A stretch of DNA of 64,000 nt, taken from the NCBI RefSeq assembly GCF_040958095.1, contig NC_091188.1:10014770-10078769 (forward strand), written 5' to 3'. Below, one piece after another: positions 48,601-58,189 of this stretch. Every line of letters starts with the position of its first letter. The stretch's first letter is position 1. Both the position numbers and the translations under genes were made by a program. A model generated the notes under the pieces. The model was given only the letters and a program-made list of their open reading frames with translations, was not told the DNA's origin and searched no databases. The DNA is from Procambarus clarkii (lineage: Eukaryota > Arthropoda > Malacostraca > Decapoda > Cambaridae).

Positions 48601-51333
48601 TTTTTACTACTGTATCAGGAATCAAACTATTTTCCATCGATTAATATTTAACTCGATCAAATGCAAAGAAACCCTCATAAAATGGGTATTATCAGCCATG
48701 AATGCAATGTTTGCCAAAATAATAACTGCCTTTAAATATCTGAATATGGATATATTCAGAACCTTGTATACAGTATATCAGAAAAATTTCTGGAGTATAG
48801 AGTACCAGCTTGGAGTCTATCTTTTTAAACACAAAATATTAAAGGCATTAAACCTCAAATCGCTTGAAAAGAGAAGAATAAGTTAAAACCACACCACCAC
48901 ACACAAATCCTCAAGGGAATAGACATGCAAGATTAGGATAGTCTTCAGCATGGGTTGTACACAAACAACATGACACTGGTGAAACTATGTAAATACCCGA
49001 AAGAATCAGCTACTGTAGAAGTAGACAAGTAGTGCAACCCATTTTTTACCTAAAATGAGTGTCAGTTGTTTAAATATCCTTTTACCTATTGTAATATTAG
49101 TAAGTCTATAATATCTAATGGATAAAAAAATGCAAGATACTAGATATAATTTTATCTAAATATCTTAATAATATGTGTAAAGTAATTTTGCAATGTGGCC
49201 CAGCACCACCACCCTACTTTCACTGCATGTTGTTGGCTGTGAATAAAAATGCCTTCCACAGTATCATCAACAGTGGGACTATTCTAAATTAGTTTGGTGA
49301 CCCTCCAATTATTTCTTAACATAAATGAGGCCACCTGTTATATTTTATAGTAACCACACAACCTTTGGTGTAGATTAGACACCAAAAGTTGTCTATCTTG
49401 ACCTTAGTAAGGTCTTTAACACTGTACCCTATGAAAGGTTAATCAGGATGGCTGAGACCTGCAGGATTGGAAGGAGTTCATAAATGGATAAGAGCCTGGT
49501 TAAAGAATAATAAGCATAGAGTTAGCATCACCAGGGTGTAGTCAGAGTGGAGAAATGTCACTAGTCTTGTGCCCTAGGAGTCGGTATTGGGGGCCTTTTT
49601 TGTTCATTATATATGTCAATAACCTAGATTTTGGGATGAACAGTACTGTAATGTTAGTAAATTTGCAGATAAAGCAAATGTTGGGTGAAAAGTAAACTAA
49701 ACTAAAATATTCTGTGGGTCTCCAGAAAGACTTTATCACATTGCAAAACTGAGCAGAAAAGTGGCAGAAGTTCAACATTGATAAGTGCAGTCCAAAACTT
49801 GATAATGATAGTAACCCCATCTACTGGGTGTATGATGCAGATTTGGGCAAATCATGTTGTAAAAGACTTAGAGGTCATAATTGGCAGTGACATGAGACCT
49901 GGGCAGCAGTGTGTCAACATGCATAATGAAGTGAATAGAATGCTTGATTTAGGATAACCAGACTGATTCCTGGTATTCAGAACCTTCCATACTAAGAAGT
50001 TTGGCCTACAATTCCTGGTCAGAACCTCTAACAATATCTATAAGGTGGAGAAGATCAGATTTAGGAAAGATATGGCACAGTATTGGTTTGGTAACAGGGT
50101 GGTAGGTAAAGTATTGGTTTGGTAACCGGGTGGTAGGCAAAGTATTGGTTTGTTAACAGGGTGTTAGAAGAGAGGAATAGGTTTCTGGCCAACATAGAGG
50201 CAAATGGTATAGCTAGCATTAAAAATAAGCTTGATAGGTACATGGATGAGAGGGGATGGCTTTAGATGGGCACCACCCTGTAGCTAAGGTTGAATTTGCT
50301 TACAGTGCGATTAAATTAAGTTTCTTTTAACAATGTTTGTAAGATCCTCTTATGTTTAAAATATGTTAGTACAATATTACTGCAGGTAAAGGTTTAAATG
50401 AAAAAATATTGATATTTTATTTTGAAATTCCTCAACGGACATATCATTTGCGGTGCTACCTCTGTTCGAACATTAACTTCACCTGCTGCATGACAACCAT
50501 CTGTTTATGGCCAATAAAAAAGTAAATACAGTGACTGACTCTGTAAGTTAGCAACTGCCCTTATAGGTTTTTGCTGCATTCCGTTGTGTCAATCCTCTGC
50601 AGTCTACACTATGGAATAAGAAATGTAAAAGTACTGTAGCTCTCAAGCAACTGAGAAGGGAGCCTTTGCACCATGTTTAGCATATATTAATGAATTTTCA
50701 GATGTAGTCTATGAAAATAAATTGAATCACACATTGGAGTATTATGATATCCCTGATTGGTAAATCAATTCTTTTGATACAAGGTAAGTATCAGGAGAAA
50801 GTGCAAAGCCATTATGACTATATGGCACTTCGAAGGAATGAGGATAAAGATTTGGGATAGGGAGGGAGGGATGGAATGGTGCCCAACCACTTCGACGATC
50901 GGGGATTGAACACCGACCTAAAAGAAGCGAGACCGTTGCTTTAAAATCTCATCATGAAAATGAATTAAGAATCTGGCTAAATACATTTTTACTAACAAGA
51001 TTGTGCTGTTTCTGTTGTTGCTGTCAGATATAAGAGAAAGTCATTAAGTTTAATATTTATTGTAATTAATTTACTAAAGATGTTGATAACTTGATTTAAT
51101 TATAAAAAATAATAGAACACATAAAAAATAAAAGATTCATGACATGCCTTATTTTGTCTCGGCTCAATGCAGTCGACAAAGGTGACTACAATCAAGTCTG
51201 AAAATACTGCTGGCCAATTACTAAAGAAATATAGATACACAATTATGCAACACGGTGGGTAGTGAGAGTAACTTGACGCCCTTACCTTTAATACAGCATT
51301 CCTCTGGCAACCGGTATTACACTTTATTGGCAT
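36388..51333 (-). CDS. Ctu1: Ctu1, cytoplasmic tRNA 2-thiolation protein 1 (complete, seven coding exons)
   Basis: Ctu1 (NCS6) is the catalytic subunit of the cytosolic Ctu1-Ctu2 complex. It adenylates U34 of tRNA Lys, Glu and Gln and transfers sulfur from Urm1 to make mcm5s2U. Joined exons give 359 residues (human 348, fly about 343). Visible parts are: N-terminal cysteines C5, C9, C25 and C28 (zinc); the PP-loop SGGKDS at 58-63; [15 protein letters not shown] at 89-103; CTFCGVFRR at 140-148; [14 protein letters not shown] at 166-179; C232, which with C140 and C143 matches the conserved cysteines of the Fe-S/catalytic site; and a C-terminal CxxC pair (C282/C285 and C294/C297). All key residues are intact and the protein ends NLDF. 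Introns are about 3.0, 1.6, 0.6, 2.2, 4.8 and 1.3 kb and carry LINE, SINE, MITE and DIRS remnants. Identification is secure by family; boundaries were read from GT-AG sites and phase agreement. Confidence 0.95.
36991..37195 (+). repeat. Dispersed repeat D, two direct copies
   Basis: Copies at about 36984-37080 and 37095-37195 both read GATTC(A/G)GCTACT(C/T)GGAAC through GTTCCAAGTAGCA to GAGCCCGTAGT. They lie in Ctu1 intron 6. A 20-base GTTTGACTGGTGGTTGTTGT-like spacer repeats with them. Confidence 0.75.
37955..38159 (-). CDS. Ctu1: Ctu1 coding exon 6 (residues 197-264 plus one base)
   Basis: The exon encodes [20 protein letters not shown], then [15 protein letters not shown] with Cys232, and ends IIDIIHS. 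Acceptor is TGTTTTCAG and donor is GTGAGT, phase 0 in and phase 1 out. Confidence 0.95.
39497..39657 (+). mobile_element. Family C SINE
   Basis: AGAGTGACGGTCTCACTTCA, GGTCGGCGTTCAATCTCCGA and TTTCCCCTGATAATTAAAAA match the minus-strand copy at 23405-23597. It lies in Ctu1 intron 5. Confidence 0.75.
39690..40030 (+). mobile_element. DIRS-type retroelement fossil (reverse transcriptase fragment)
   Basis: A plus-strand frame resembles the reverse transcriptase of DIRS-like tyrosine-recombinase retrotransposons, recognisable from [17 protein letters not shown] and [11 protein letters not shown]. It is a short, old and broken fragment lying in Ctu1 intron 5, next to a family C SINE. Ends were not found. 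Confidence 0.65.
40655..42520 (-). mobile_element. Degraded LINE with endonuclease and reverse-transcriptase traces
   Basis: On the minus strand, 42485-42510 gives IIILGDFCL (endonuclease GDFN-type motif) and about 42285-42360 gives [20 protein letters not shown] (the endonuclease DLVFTN-type motif). About 40935-41090 gives [20 protein letters not shown] (RT 'NYRPVSLTS' region) and 40660-40760 gives [20 protein letters not shown] (RT motif A 'SKAFDKVDH' region, with the first catalytic Asp not apparent). Many frame breaks; a G-rich minisatellite (41405-41620) lies within. It sits in Ctu1 intron 5. Confidence 0.65.
41405..41620. repeat. G-rich minisatellite, about 42-bp unit, 4 copies
   Basis: The unit includes GGCAGGAGGGGAGGGAGGCA, then GGGTGGGCAGGCTGGCTGCT and AG. 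The plus strand has repeated G runs with quadruplex potential. It lies in Ctu1 intron 5. Confidence 0.9.
43351..43539 (-). CDS. Ctu1: Ctu1 coding exon 5 (residues 134-196)
   Basis: These 63 whole codons hold the [15 protein letters not shown] motif and [19 protein letters not shown], the most conserved part of the catalytic domain. Acceptor is TTTTTTCAG and donor is GTGAGT. Confidence 0.95.
43842..44240. other. Overlapping open frames, not recognised
   Basis: Short open frames exist on both strands (up to 112 codons, plus). None shows a domain, splice-bounded structure or a family that I recognise. The stretch is within Ctu1 intron 4. Confidence 0.3.
44322..44582. mobile_element. MITE-like element with GGATTCRT inverted ends
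   Basis: It begins GGGTGGATTCGTTAAGAAGT and ends, reverse-complemented, GTGCCGGATTCATCAAGCAA. The ends resemble those of the larger element at 51953-52666. No coding capacity. It lies in Ctu1 intron 4. Confidence 0.6.
44845..45178 (+). mobile_element. tRNA-derived SINE (family B)
   Basis: The head contains CTTGACTCACAATCGAGAAT and B box GGGTTTGAATCCCAG. The body has CCTAGCAGTAAGTAGG and AGCTTGTTGTGGGGTTACAG, ending ACACAATGAATTATAATTAT. It lies in Ctu1 intron 4. A second copy is at 47327-47608. Confidence 0.8.
45715..45833 (-). CDS. Ctu1: Ctu1 coding exon 4 (residues 94-133)
   Basis: The exon encodes [20 protein letters not shown] and [15 protein letters not shown], near-identical to insect Ctu1. 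Acceptor is TGTATGCAG and donor is GTAGGA, phase 1 in and phase 0 out. Confidence 0.95.
46404..46508 (-). CDS. Ctu1: Ctu1 coding exon 3 (residues 59-93, phases 1 to 1)
   Basis: The exon begins with [10 protein letters not shown], which completes the ATP-binding PP-loop, and ends [10 protein letters not shown]. Acceptor is TTTTATTACAG and donor is GTAAGT. Phases match both neighbours exactly. Confidence 0.95.
46780..47290 (-). mobile_element. LINE reverse-transcriptase remnant
   Basis: Minus-strand frames give [17 protein letters not shown], then [20 protein letters not shown], the degraded counterpart of an FxxDDxxL catalytic box, followed by [12 protein letters not shown]. Typical of the RT palm in CR1/Jockey-like elements. 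It lies in Ctu1 intron 2. Confidence 0.65.
47327..47608 (+). mobile_element. tRNA-derived SINE (family B)
   Basis: Head with ACAGTTGGGTTCATTCTCGA, CTCACAATAGAGAATTCC and B box GGGTTCAAATCCC. Body with CACCTAGCAGTAAATAGATA and TTGTTGTGGGGTGGCAGCCT. Same family as 44845-45178. It lies in Ctu1 intron 2. Confidence 0.82.
48123..48249 (-). CDS. Ctu1: Ctu1 coding exon 2 (residues 17-58 plus one base)
   Basis: The exon starts [14 protein letters not shown] after a TTTTGGCAG acceptor and ends VAIAAS with a phase-1 GTAAAA donor. It supplies the second zinc cysteine pair (C25, C28). The intron that follows cuts the PP-loop between Ser58 and the first glycine. Confidence 0.95.
49375..50290 (+). mobile_element. 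Degraded LINE reverse transcriptase
   Basis: Plus-strand blocks [15 protein letters not shown] (RT motif A region), [11 protein letters not shown] (the PQGSVLGPLLF region), [16 protein letters not shown] and [20 protein letters not shown] follow RT order with frame breaks between them. A 31-bp triplication of AGTATTGGTTTGGTAAC lies at about 50082-50160. It lies in Ctu1 intron 1. Confidence 0.7.
50785..50950 (-). mobile_element. Family C SINE, diverged
   Basis: TATCAGGAGAAAGTGCAAAG, GCCCAACCACTTCGACGATC and AAGCGAGACCGTTGCTTTA match 23405-23597. It lies in Ctu1 intron 1. Confidence 0.7.
51286..51333 (-). CDS. Ctu1: Ctu1 coding exon 1 (residues 1-16)
   Basis: The exon encodes [16 protein letters not shown], matching the conserved MPI-x-C start of arthropod Ctu1, and carries the first zinc cysteine pair. 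It ends in phase 0 at a GTAAGG donor. Twelve bases before the ATG there is a pyrimidine-rich ATTACAG acceptor-like site, so a separate 5' untranslated exon upstream is plausible but was not located. Confidence 0.92.
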
Positions 51334-51952
51334 TTTTTCTACTGTAATAAAAAGTAATATATTATTAATATGCAACTTATTTATTACTTTCTTTTAATTT
51401 ATTTATTCAGTCATTTGTTTATTTATTTATATACAAGAAGGTACATTGGGTTCATGAGAGTACATAACATTGATGTTTTACATTCTTGTAAAGCCTGCCA
51501 CTGATCTGTTATCCACAAGACAAGTCTGTTGAGTTAGATACAGTATTTATGTATGATATTTGCCATTTTAATTGGACAATGCATCATAATGCATGAAACA
51601 GATAATTTTCTGTATGAACAACTGAAAATAGAAAAGATATTTATTCTGCTTCTTTTGGAAAGTTGATCATACAGAAAAACATGCAGCACTAATAAGGCAT
51701 AGTTCTAGAACAGTCAGAATAACGAACCCTTGCCTAACCAAGGGATTGGAGATAAGTCAGAGACCGAAGAAGGGTAAAGTCACCCTTCTCCATTATATAA
51801 GGGTTACAGCATAATTTGATATGAATAGAAAGAGGATATGTTGGTCTACAATCTGATACTATAATGAAAGCTGTATATGCAATACCAACTGGGTTATTAA
51901 AATAAACTAGTATCCAGAATTTTAAAAGTGAAACCAAGTTTCTGGACACTAT

Positions 51953-52666
51953 AGAGCTGGACCTAGATTCACGAAGCTCCATGTATTTCTTCGAAAGTAA
52001 GTGTACTACGAAGGTTCTTAAGTATTGTCTAAGAACGTTCCTACGTCCAATTCAGAAAGATATACTTACGAAGATTTTAGCAACTTCACTCAAGATGTCA
52101 CTCGCTAGATGTCACTAGGGCTTTTCGTTTGGTCAATCAGAGAGAAGGTAACATTTTTCATCTTACAGCTGTAACCAATCACGACACTGGCATATCGGAG
52201 CTTATCCATATTCAACAGTGGCATTTAGTGATAGTAAATGCTCCCACCAGCCCAGGATCATTACCTTCTCACATTTCATGTTCACCAGTGTTTATTTACT
52301 TAATAACTACTGGTATAATATCTTGCTATTATAAAACTAGTTCTAATATCATAAAAGACATATTTACTACAAGTTTCAAAAAGAGAATGCATCACGAAGG
52401 ACTCCTCCTTGATGACTCGCCAGCTAAAATGTATGTTTATAATAAAATCGATCCTCCGTGTTGTGTTGTAGAGAAAAACCGAGTTATATCCAGTTTACGT
52501 AAAGCTATGAGTGGTCGAGAGCGTCCTTAGCGTGACGGAGCATACTTACGAAGATTTTCATACTTAGATGCCTGCCTGAATACCGGCGTAGCCGCTACGA
52601 AGATGCTAAGAAGGAAAACGTTCGTAAATACGTACGTAACTGCTTCATGAATCTGGCCCCGCTCTC
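51953..52666. mobile_element. Non-autonomous DNA-transposon-like element with about 25-bp inverted ends
   Basis: Left end AGAGCTGGACCTAGATTCAC and right end (reversed) AGAGCGGGGCCAGATTCATG are inverted repeats. Both sub-terminal regions carry repeated ACTTACGAAGATTTT and CTTACGAAG words. An internal plus-strand open frame (52129-52530, 133 codons) has no recognised domain. It lies just upstream of Ctu1. Confidence 0.6.
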
Positions 52667-53942
52667 CACATGGTAAAACATATCACCCATTTTAAGGGAA
52701 TTTGGCCAATATAACCATACGTACTATGGGTTATATTATATTTGACTTTGTTTTATTACTATTAGGTAACACTCCTAGAATAACAAACCTAGAGATTTAG
52801 CCTTATGGGTGTGGTGACTAGTACTGTACTCGGATGTGTCAGAGTATCACAATGTTTGGTAGATTATTTCTCAGGAACTGCAAAGCATTAAGATCTAATA
52901 TTATGATAAATACTAAGTGTTAATACTCTGGTTTTCATACTGTTTGGTGACATTTTTTCATCACTTCACAGGCATCCAGAGACTAGCAAATCAAACACCC
53001 ATATTCACTGACTTATTTCTTGGAAACCACTGATGGTTAAAGTTTGATATTAATATGCAAGGTAGCATGGTGTGTTTGACATGGGTTCATGACATTTTTG
53101 GAGTTCATAGACTAAAAATGGAAGCTAATCTTGAGATCAGTCACAGAATGCCTTTTATTACATATAATGTGCAACTGCTCGCCATCGAGGTTGAACCAGG
53201 AGTTCCATTTCTACATGCCGACCCGTGTTATTCTGTAGTCTGACTATATATCTACTTGACAACAGAAGAGAACAAATACACCGAGATAGTAACTATTAAA
53301 TTTAACAATCAAAATACAAGTTTATAATTTTCTTTTTATAAATTACCATACACCAAATCATGGAAAAATTAATGTACATCAGACAGTCACAGGTGGTGCA
53401 GAACACCTAATGATGATGATCTGTGTGAAAAGGCATCTTGCCTTTTTACACAGGTCATCATTAGTGCAGAAGGCTTCTCACTGGTCTAACATATCTACAG
53501 CAATGTTTAAGGCTAATCAACATTCAGGTACATATAGTAGTAAAGGCTTCTCACAAAGTCAACACAAGTCCTCTGCAGTGCTAGAGGCTTTTCACAAGTT
53601 TACACGTCACCTTAGGCAAGCATTTATCTTAAAGAAGGCGCCAAGCCAGGCAAATGAGTCCTCTAAAGTAATGATTCTTGGCTTCCCACAAGTCCTCTGT
53701 AGTACTAGAGGCCTCCCACAAGTCTACACGGGTCCTCTACACTACTATAGACTTCCTTTGAGGTGCTTTCAGGAAGCTACCAACTCACAATCACATGTGT
53801 TGGTCCAAGCCGGCCAGTTGTGTTGGAGTAAATATTTAGTTTTGTTTATTTACAATGCGTTTCTATAGTTACATGCCGGATTCGTTTGGATTGCTGACCT
53901 GACACTGCACAGTCCGGCTGCAAGACCGTTATGGGGGGGTTA
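52667..53942. other. No gene recognised
   Basis: A 152-codon plus-strand open frame at 53410-53868 contains degenerate AGGCTTCTCACAAGTC-like repeats and no domain. Otherwise AT-rich spacer. If Ctu1 has a non-coding first exon it may lie here or nearer. Confidence 0.35.
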
Positions 53943-54112
53943 TTGTTAATGTGACGACTTATACTGAATTTTGTAACTAGCTCATCAAGATTATAACTTG
54001 CTAAGCTAAATGAATTGTAGGGTTCAGTCCCTGAGCCCATTTTGTGCCTTTGTAACCCTTCCACTACCGCCCACAAGATGGGTATGGGGTGTATGATAAA
54101 TGAACTAAACTA
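53943..54112 (+). mobile_element. LINE 3' tail (same as 23818-23990)
   Basis: ACTAGCTCATCAAGATTATA, CAGTCCCTGAGCCCATTTTG and CCACTACCGCCCACAAGATG match the reverse complement of 23818-23990. Confidence 0.75.
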
Positions 54113-54159
54113 ACTTATGGGGGGTTATATTTTACCTGAATTTACACACTTATCTCTTT

Positions 54160-54400
54160 AGTGACCTCTGCGAGGACAGGAAATAGTACCTATAGAAATA
54201 GGAAATAGAACTTGTCAAAGGTGTCCCCATTTGTCCTGATGATTACAGTTGCGGCATCGGCGGGTAAGCGGTTCCATGGGTTTATAACCTTTTGGAAGAT
54301 AAAGCATCTCCTGTTTTGTCCTGCATTATGTCTTGTTGAGCTTGAAGCTGTTGGTCCTTATTTGTGTTACATCTAACCATTAGAAGAAATCTGGCGGTCG
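54160..54400 (-). mobile_element. LINE C-terminal fragment
   Basis: The minus strand reads QDKTGDALSSKRL and, in a shifted frame, INPWNRLPADAATVI, the typical end of the ORF2 C-terminus of arthropod LINEs. A relative lies at 32705-32860. Confidence 0.6.
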
Positions 54401-54532
54401 GCGTTCAATCCCCGACCGTCCAAGTGGTTGGGCACCATTTCTTATTCCCCCCGTCCCATCCTAAATCCTTATCCTGACCCCTTCCAAGTGCTATAAAGTC
54501 GAAATGACTTGATGCTTTCCCCCTGATAATTA
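54390..54532 (+). mobile_element. Family C SINE
   Basis: GGTCGGCGTTCAATCCCCGA, CCGTCCAAGTGGTTGGGCAC and CCTGATAATTAAAAA match the other copies. It abuts the LINE fragment at 54160-54400. Confidence 0.78.
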
Positions 54533-55307
54533 AAAATAGTCTGGATCAATATGCTTCAAATGATTCAATATTTTACGTGTCAATGAGATCAGCCCTGAAA
54601 TGTCATTGTATAAGAAGAAGAAATATTAAAAATGCTAAATAAAAATATTACATAGGGTTGTACGTCTGATAACATACTACTTGTGAGGGAGGAAATGTAT
54701 ATGTTTACCTCTCAGAATGTTTGGTAATGTGTTTATTTGTGATGTGTGTCTATGTATATATTAACACGTTGTACTGAATGGGGTGAGAATAGCTTGAGCT
54801 ACCTCATCCCTTTGTGTGTATTTTACCTCAATAAACTTATTTCAATTTCAATTTCACATAGGGTCTGATTATAATTATATATAACTAGCCTTTTACCTAT
54901 ATCTGTTATACATATTGTGGCGTAAAAGTGAGAGAATAGAGCAGTGGCTGTTCCGGCAGGTGAAATGCCAATCACATTAAATAAAAAAAGCAAAACAAAG
55001 TAAATAAAACTGCTTTTGACCTCTTTACGGTGTGAGAGCTGCGGGATAAATTCCCAAAGAATGAAAAACTTGAATATTTAATATAACAAAAATGAATAAC
55101 AAAAAAAAACAATTCCCATATTCTACTTGGCAATAACACAAAACACAATTCAAAAGAAATATAAACATGTGACAGTTACGTTAAAAGCAAAATTAAAAGG
55201 TGCAAATTATACTTTATACAAGAACTGCTCGAGTGTACCCACACCCAGGGGAGCGAGAGTAGATCTTGCAGCTTTGAGCACGAAGAGTATTCCGAGGTGT
55301 GAATCAC
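54533..55307. other. Probable retroelement 3' end and unclassified sequence
   Basis: 54700-54860 ends TACCTCAATAAACTTATTTC followed by (AATTTC)n, as in LINE 3' ends. The remainder is AT-rich with no gene recognised. Confidence 0.4.
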
Positions 55308-55720
55308 TGAGGTCTGGCCGATTGATAAAGATTAAGTCACACACAAGAGGTGGCACGGCCATGAATAGTCCGTAAAGGTCTGACCGATTGATTGATGAAG
55401 ATTAAGCCACTCAAACAGTGGCACGGGCATGAATAGCCCGTAAGTGGTGGCCCTTTTGAGCCATTACCAGTATCAATAGATGATACTGGAGATCTGTGGA
55501 GGTGCGACTGCACCCTACATGACGGAGATGTCGCCCATGAGGTCTGGCCGATTGATGAAGATTAAGCCACCCAAAAGGTACAACGGGCATGAATAGCCCG
55601 TAAGTCGCGGCCCATTTGAGCCATTACCAGTATCAAGAGCTGATACTGGAGATCTGTGGAGGTGCGACTGCACCCTGCGTGACGGGAGATGTCTCCCGTG
55701 AGGTCTGGCCGGTGGTGAGC
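55308..55720. repeat. Tandem repeat of about 162 bp, two full and two partial units
   Basis: Each unit starts GGTCTGGCCGATTGATGAAG, then has CGGGCATGAATAGCCCGTAA (itself an inverted repeat, GGGC-ATGAATA-GCCC), GAGCCATTACCAGTATCAA and GGAGGTGCGACTGCACCCT (another short hairpin). Confidence 0.85.
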
Positions 55721-56013
55721 TGGCTATATATGCGGGCCAGACCTGATGTAGGTGGTGCTGATGTGCAGGTAACTATAGCCGGTAGTCTCAAACGAGTGGT
55801 TATGATGGTTGACCAGCGAGTGGAGCTGACCCCAGGTGTGCGGGTGTCTTGGATACTTGATGGTGGAGGGAGGGGCGGGGTCTTGTCTGCACACAGGCTT
55901 CTGAGCACTATTGTGGTTGTTAATTTCTTATACTTGAGTATGAAGATATGTTGTTGAATAGGCGGTAAAGGAATAGGCAGGATCTCCTCGCCTAAGCAAG
56001 AGATTTCCGTAAC

Positions 56014-56087
56014 AATTCAGTGATTTATTGAACAATCAACCACTACAATCACCTTCTGTGGTTGATTGTTAAATAAATCACTGAATT
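56014..56087. repeat. 30-bp-armed inverted repeat (hairpin) with 14-base loop
   Basis: Arm 56014-56043 (starting AATTCAGTGATTTATTGAAC) pairs with 56058-56087 with a single mismatch. The loop is TACAATCACCTTCT. It may be a small palindromic repeat or a structured transcript. Confidence 0.85.
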
Positions 56088-56442
56088 ATGTTTGACAGAT
56101 CTCTAACCCTGTCCATGGAGGACAGAAGAAAACGTATATAAAAATAGGGTAGCAGCACATTGCTGTGTATACCTAAGCTTATTAAAACAAATTCTATATC
56201 TCAGAATTACATATTACGCTAAAAAAAAAAGTGTTTGATAACTAAACACGCAATGTATAGTTTTGGAAGGATCTGGGTTCTAAACTAAATGAAACAACAA
56301 GAGACCCTAGAACTGCCAGCTTCCCCTCTTCTAGCGCCTCAGCATGGCAATAGAGAGAGGAAACGCGCTCTACATCCATAATTCCTGCCCGTCAACTGAG
56401 GAGCTAGAGGAATGACAATCTGTGAGAACTAACCTTGTCATC

Positions 56443-56444
<2 letters not shown>
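56088..56444. other. No gene recognised
   Basis: AT-rich spacer before a TA tract. Confidence 0.35.

Positions 56445-56525
<81 letters not shown>
56445..56525. repeat. (TA)n microsatellite
   Basis: About 80 bases of TA. Confidence 0.97.
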
Positions 56526-56527
<2 letters not shown>

Positions 56528-56664
56528 AAAAGAATAAGGGTGGTAGTAGAAGAAAATATTAAAGGGTTCAGTGAGAATCCACAAGGTCTTCTCTGAATAC
56601 TCTTCATTTTCTTCTCTGAGGCTATGGGTCCCTACAATTGCACCAGAGGTGGTACCCCTCTCAG

Positions 56665-56670
<6 letters not shown>

Positions 56671-56740
<70 letters not shown>

Positions 56741-56755
56741 TATATATATTTATAT
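56671..56755. repeat. (TA)n microsatellite
   Basis: TA tract with a short ATAATATA interruption. Confidence 0.95.
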
Positions 56756-57224
56756 ATATTTACTAAATTAGATAGTAAATATTGAATATAAATAATAATA
56801 AGTCTTGCAAGTTGTTCATAGTGCATTTGAGTTTGCTAAATATTTTTTTTTATTAAATATATTACGATAATATGTTAAATAAATGTGCTGTAGTTCATGC
56901 TGACATATACCATGACAAGCATGAGGAGGATCTTTCATAAGTTTGCAAATGCACGGAAATTGAAGCAATTGAGTCTCCCAGTGCTCTTTTTACCTTCACA
57001 TAATGTGTTATATATAAAGTTGTTTATACTTTTGATGCTCTTTTGTTTCATTTTGACATTTTAATGTAAACATTCTGGAACTTTTAGTTTCGAAGAATAG
57101 ATTCAACACTAAACAAAGACTGGCAACTAATCGTCTCCTAAGCTAATACGTACTTGGCAACTAAATATATATACGCCGAGCGATTACTTTAGTGAAAGCC
57201 ACATGTATGGTACACAAATTTAAT

Positions 57225-58030
57225 CTATCTATATCTATCAAAGAAAGTGTTTGTCTGTTAGAAGTTGGAAATCAGACGCTTGGGGCAATTGTGTCACCAA
57301 ACTTTACAGGGTAACTGATCTTCATTAATGGATGGTCACAGGCGTGTCTAAAATGTCTCCCGTTAGCATGAAATTACAAAATATTCTAATTTCCAATCTC
57401 ACCAAATAGATTCTTTAGTGGAGGTTATTTATTGAAGACAGTGGCAAGTGAAGCAGGTTACAGTGGCGAAGGGAAAGCTGGGGAGATTATAGAATGTGGT
57501 GAAGGGTAGGGAAGGTGGTGAACGATATGGACGTTGATGAAGGGAAGGGTAGGGAGGGTGATGAAAAGTGGGGAGGGTGGTGAAAGGTAGGGAAGGCGGT
57601 GAAGGGTAAGGGAAAGTGGAGAAGGATAGGGGAAAGTGGAGAAGGGTAGGGAAAAGTGGAGAAGGGTAGGGGAAAGTGGATAAGGGTAGGGAAAAGTGGA
57701 GAAGGGTAGGGGAAAGTGGAGAAGGGTAGGGGAAAGTGAATTATGAAGATGATTGCAGAGATGAAGACAGTGCATAGTTAAGATGGTTGCAGAGAGGAGG
57801 ATTGTCGTGTGTAGGGAAAATGGTTACATTGTAGGTTGACTGTAGTGAAGATGGGCACAGTGAGGAAGATGGTATATATATGTAGTAAAGACTGTTCCAG
57901 TGTTGATGGTCGTGCACTGTATAGTGTAGGTGGATATAATGATGATGGTTGTTTAGTAGAGATGGCTACAGTGATGAGGATAGTGTGTACTGAAGATGTG
58001 ACACCCGAGCAACGCCGGGTAACCCCCTAT
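57225..58030 (+). mobile_element. Possible non-autonomous element with an internal 20-bp minisatellite
   Basis: The left part (ATCTATCAAAGAAAGTGTTT, CCAAACTTTACAGGGTAAC) and the right end (ACACCCGAGCAACGCCGGGT) resemble the two ends of a repeat type seen in many invertebrates. A second right end in reverse orientation is at 24482-24511. The interior holds GAAGGGTAGGGGAAAGTGGA repeats (57475-57740). Class uncertain. Confidence 0.4.
57475..57740. repeat. 20-bp purine-rich minisatellite
   Basis: Units resemble GAAGGGTAGGGGAAAGTGGA, clearest at 57597-57737, more diverged to the left. The plus strand is almost pure purine plus T. Confidence 0.85.
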
Positions 58031-58189
58031 AGTTATAAAAATAAAGTGATTACAACCAACAAGTATTTATAAATATATTAGCTCTAAATTTAAAACAAAA
58101 CATTTTTTTTTACAAAACTTTTAGGTTTTTAGTTTACTTAATTGATTGTGCAGCTCATACCCATTCTGTGGGCGGTCTAGTGGACCCCA

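Noticed and set aside
53410-53868. 152-codon plus-strand open frame
   Set aside because: Contains degenerate internal repeats, no domain, no splice or promoter context.
55616-55957. 113-codon open frame on the plus strand and a 91-codon frame opposite
   Set aside because: Starts inside the 162-bp tandem repeat; no recognised domain.
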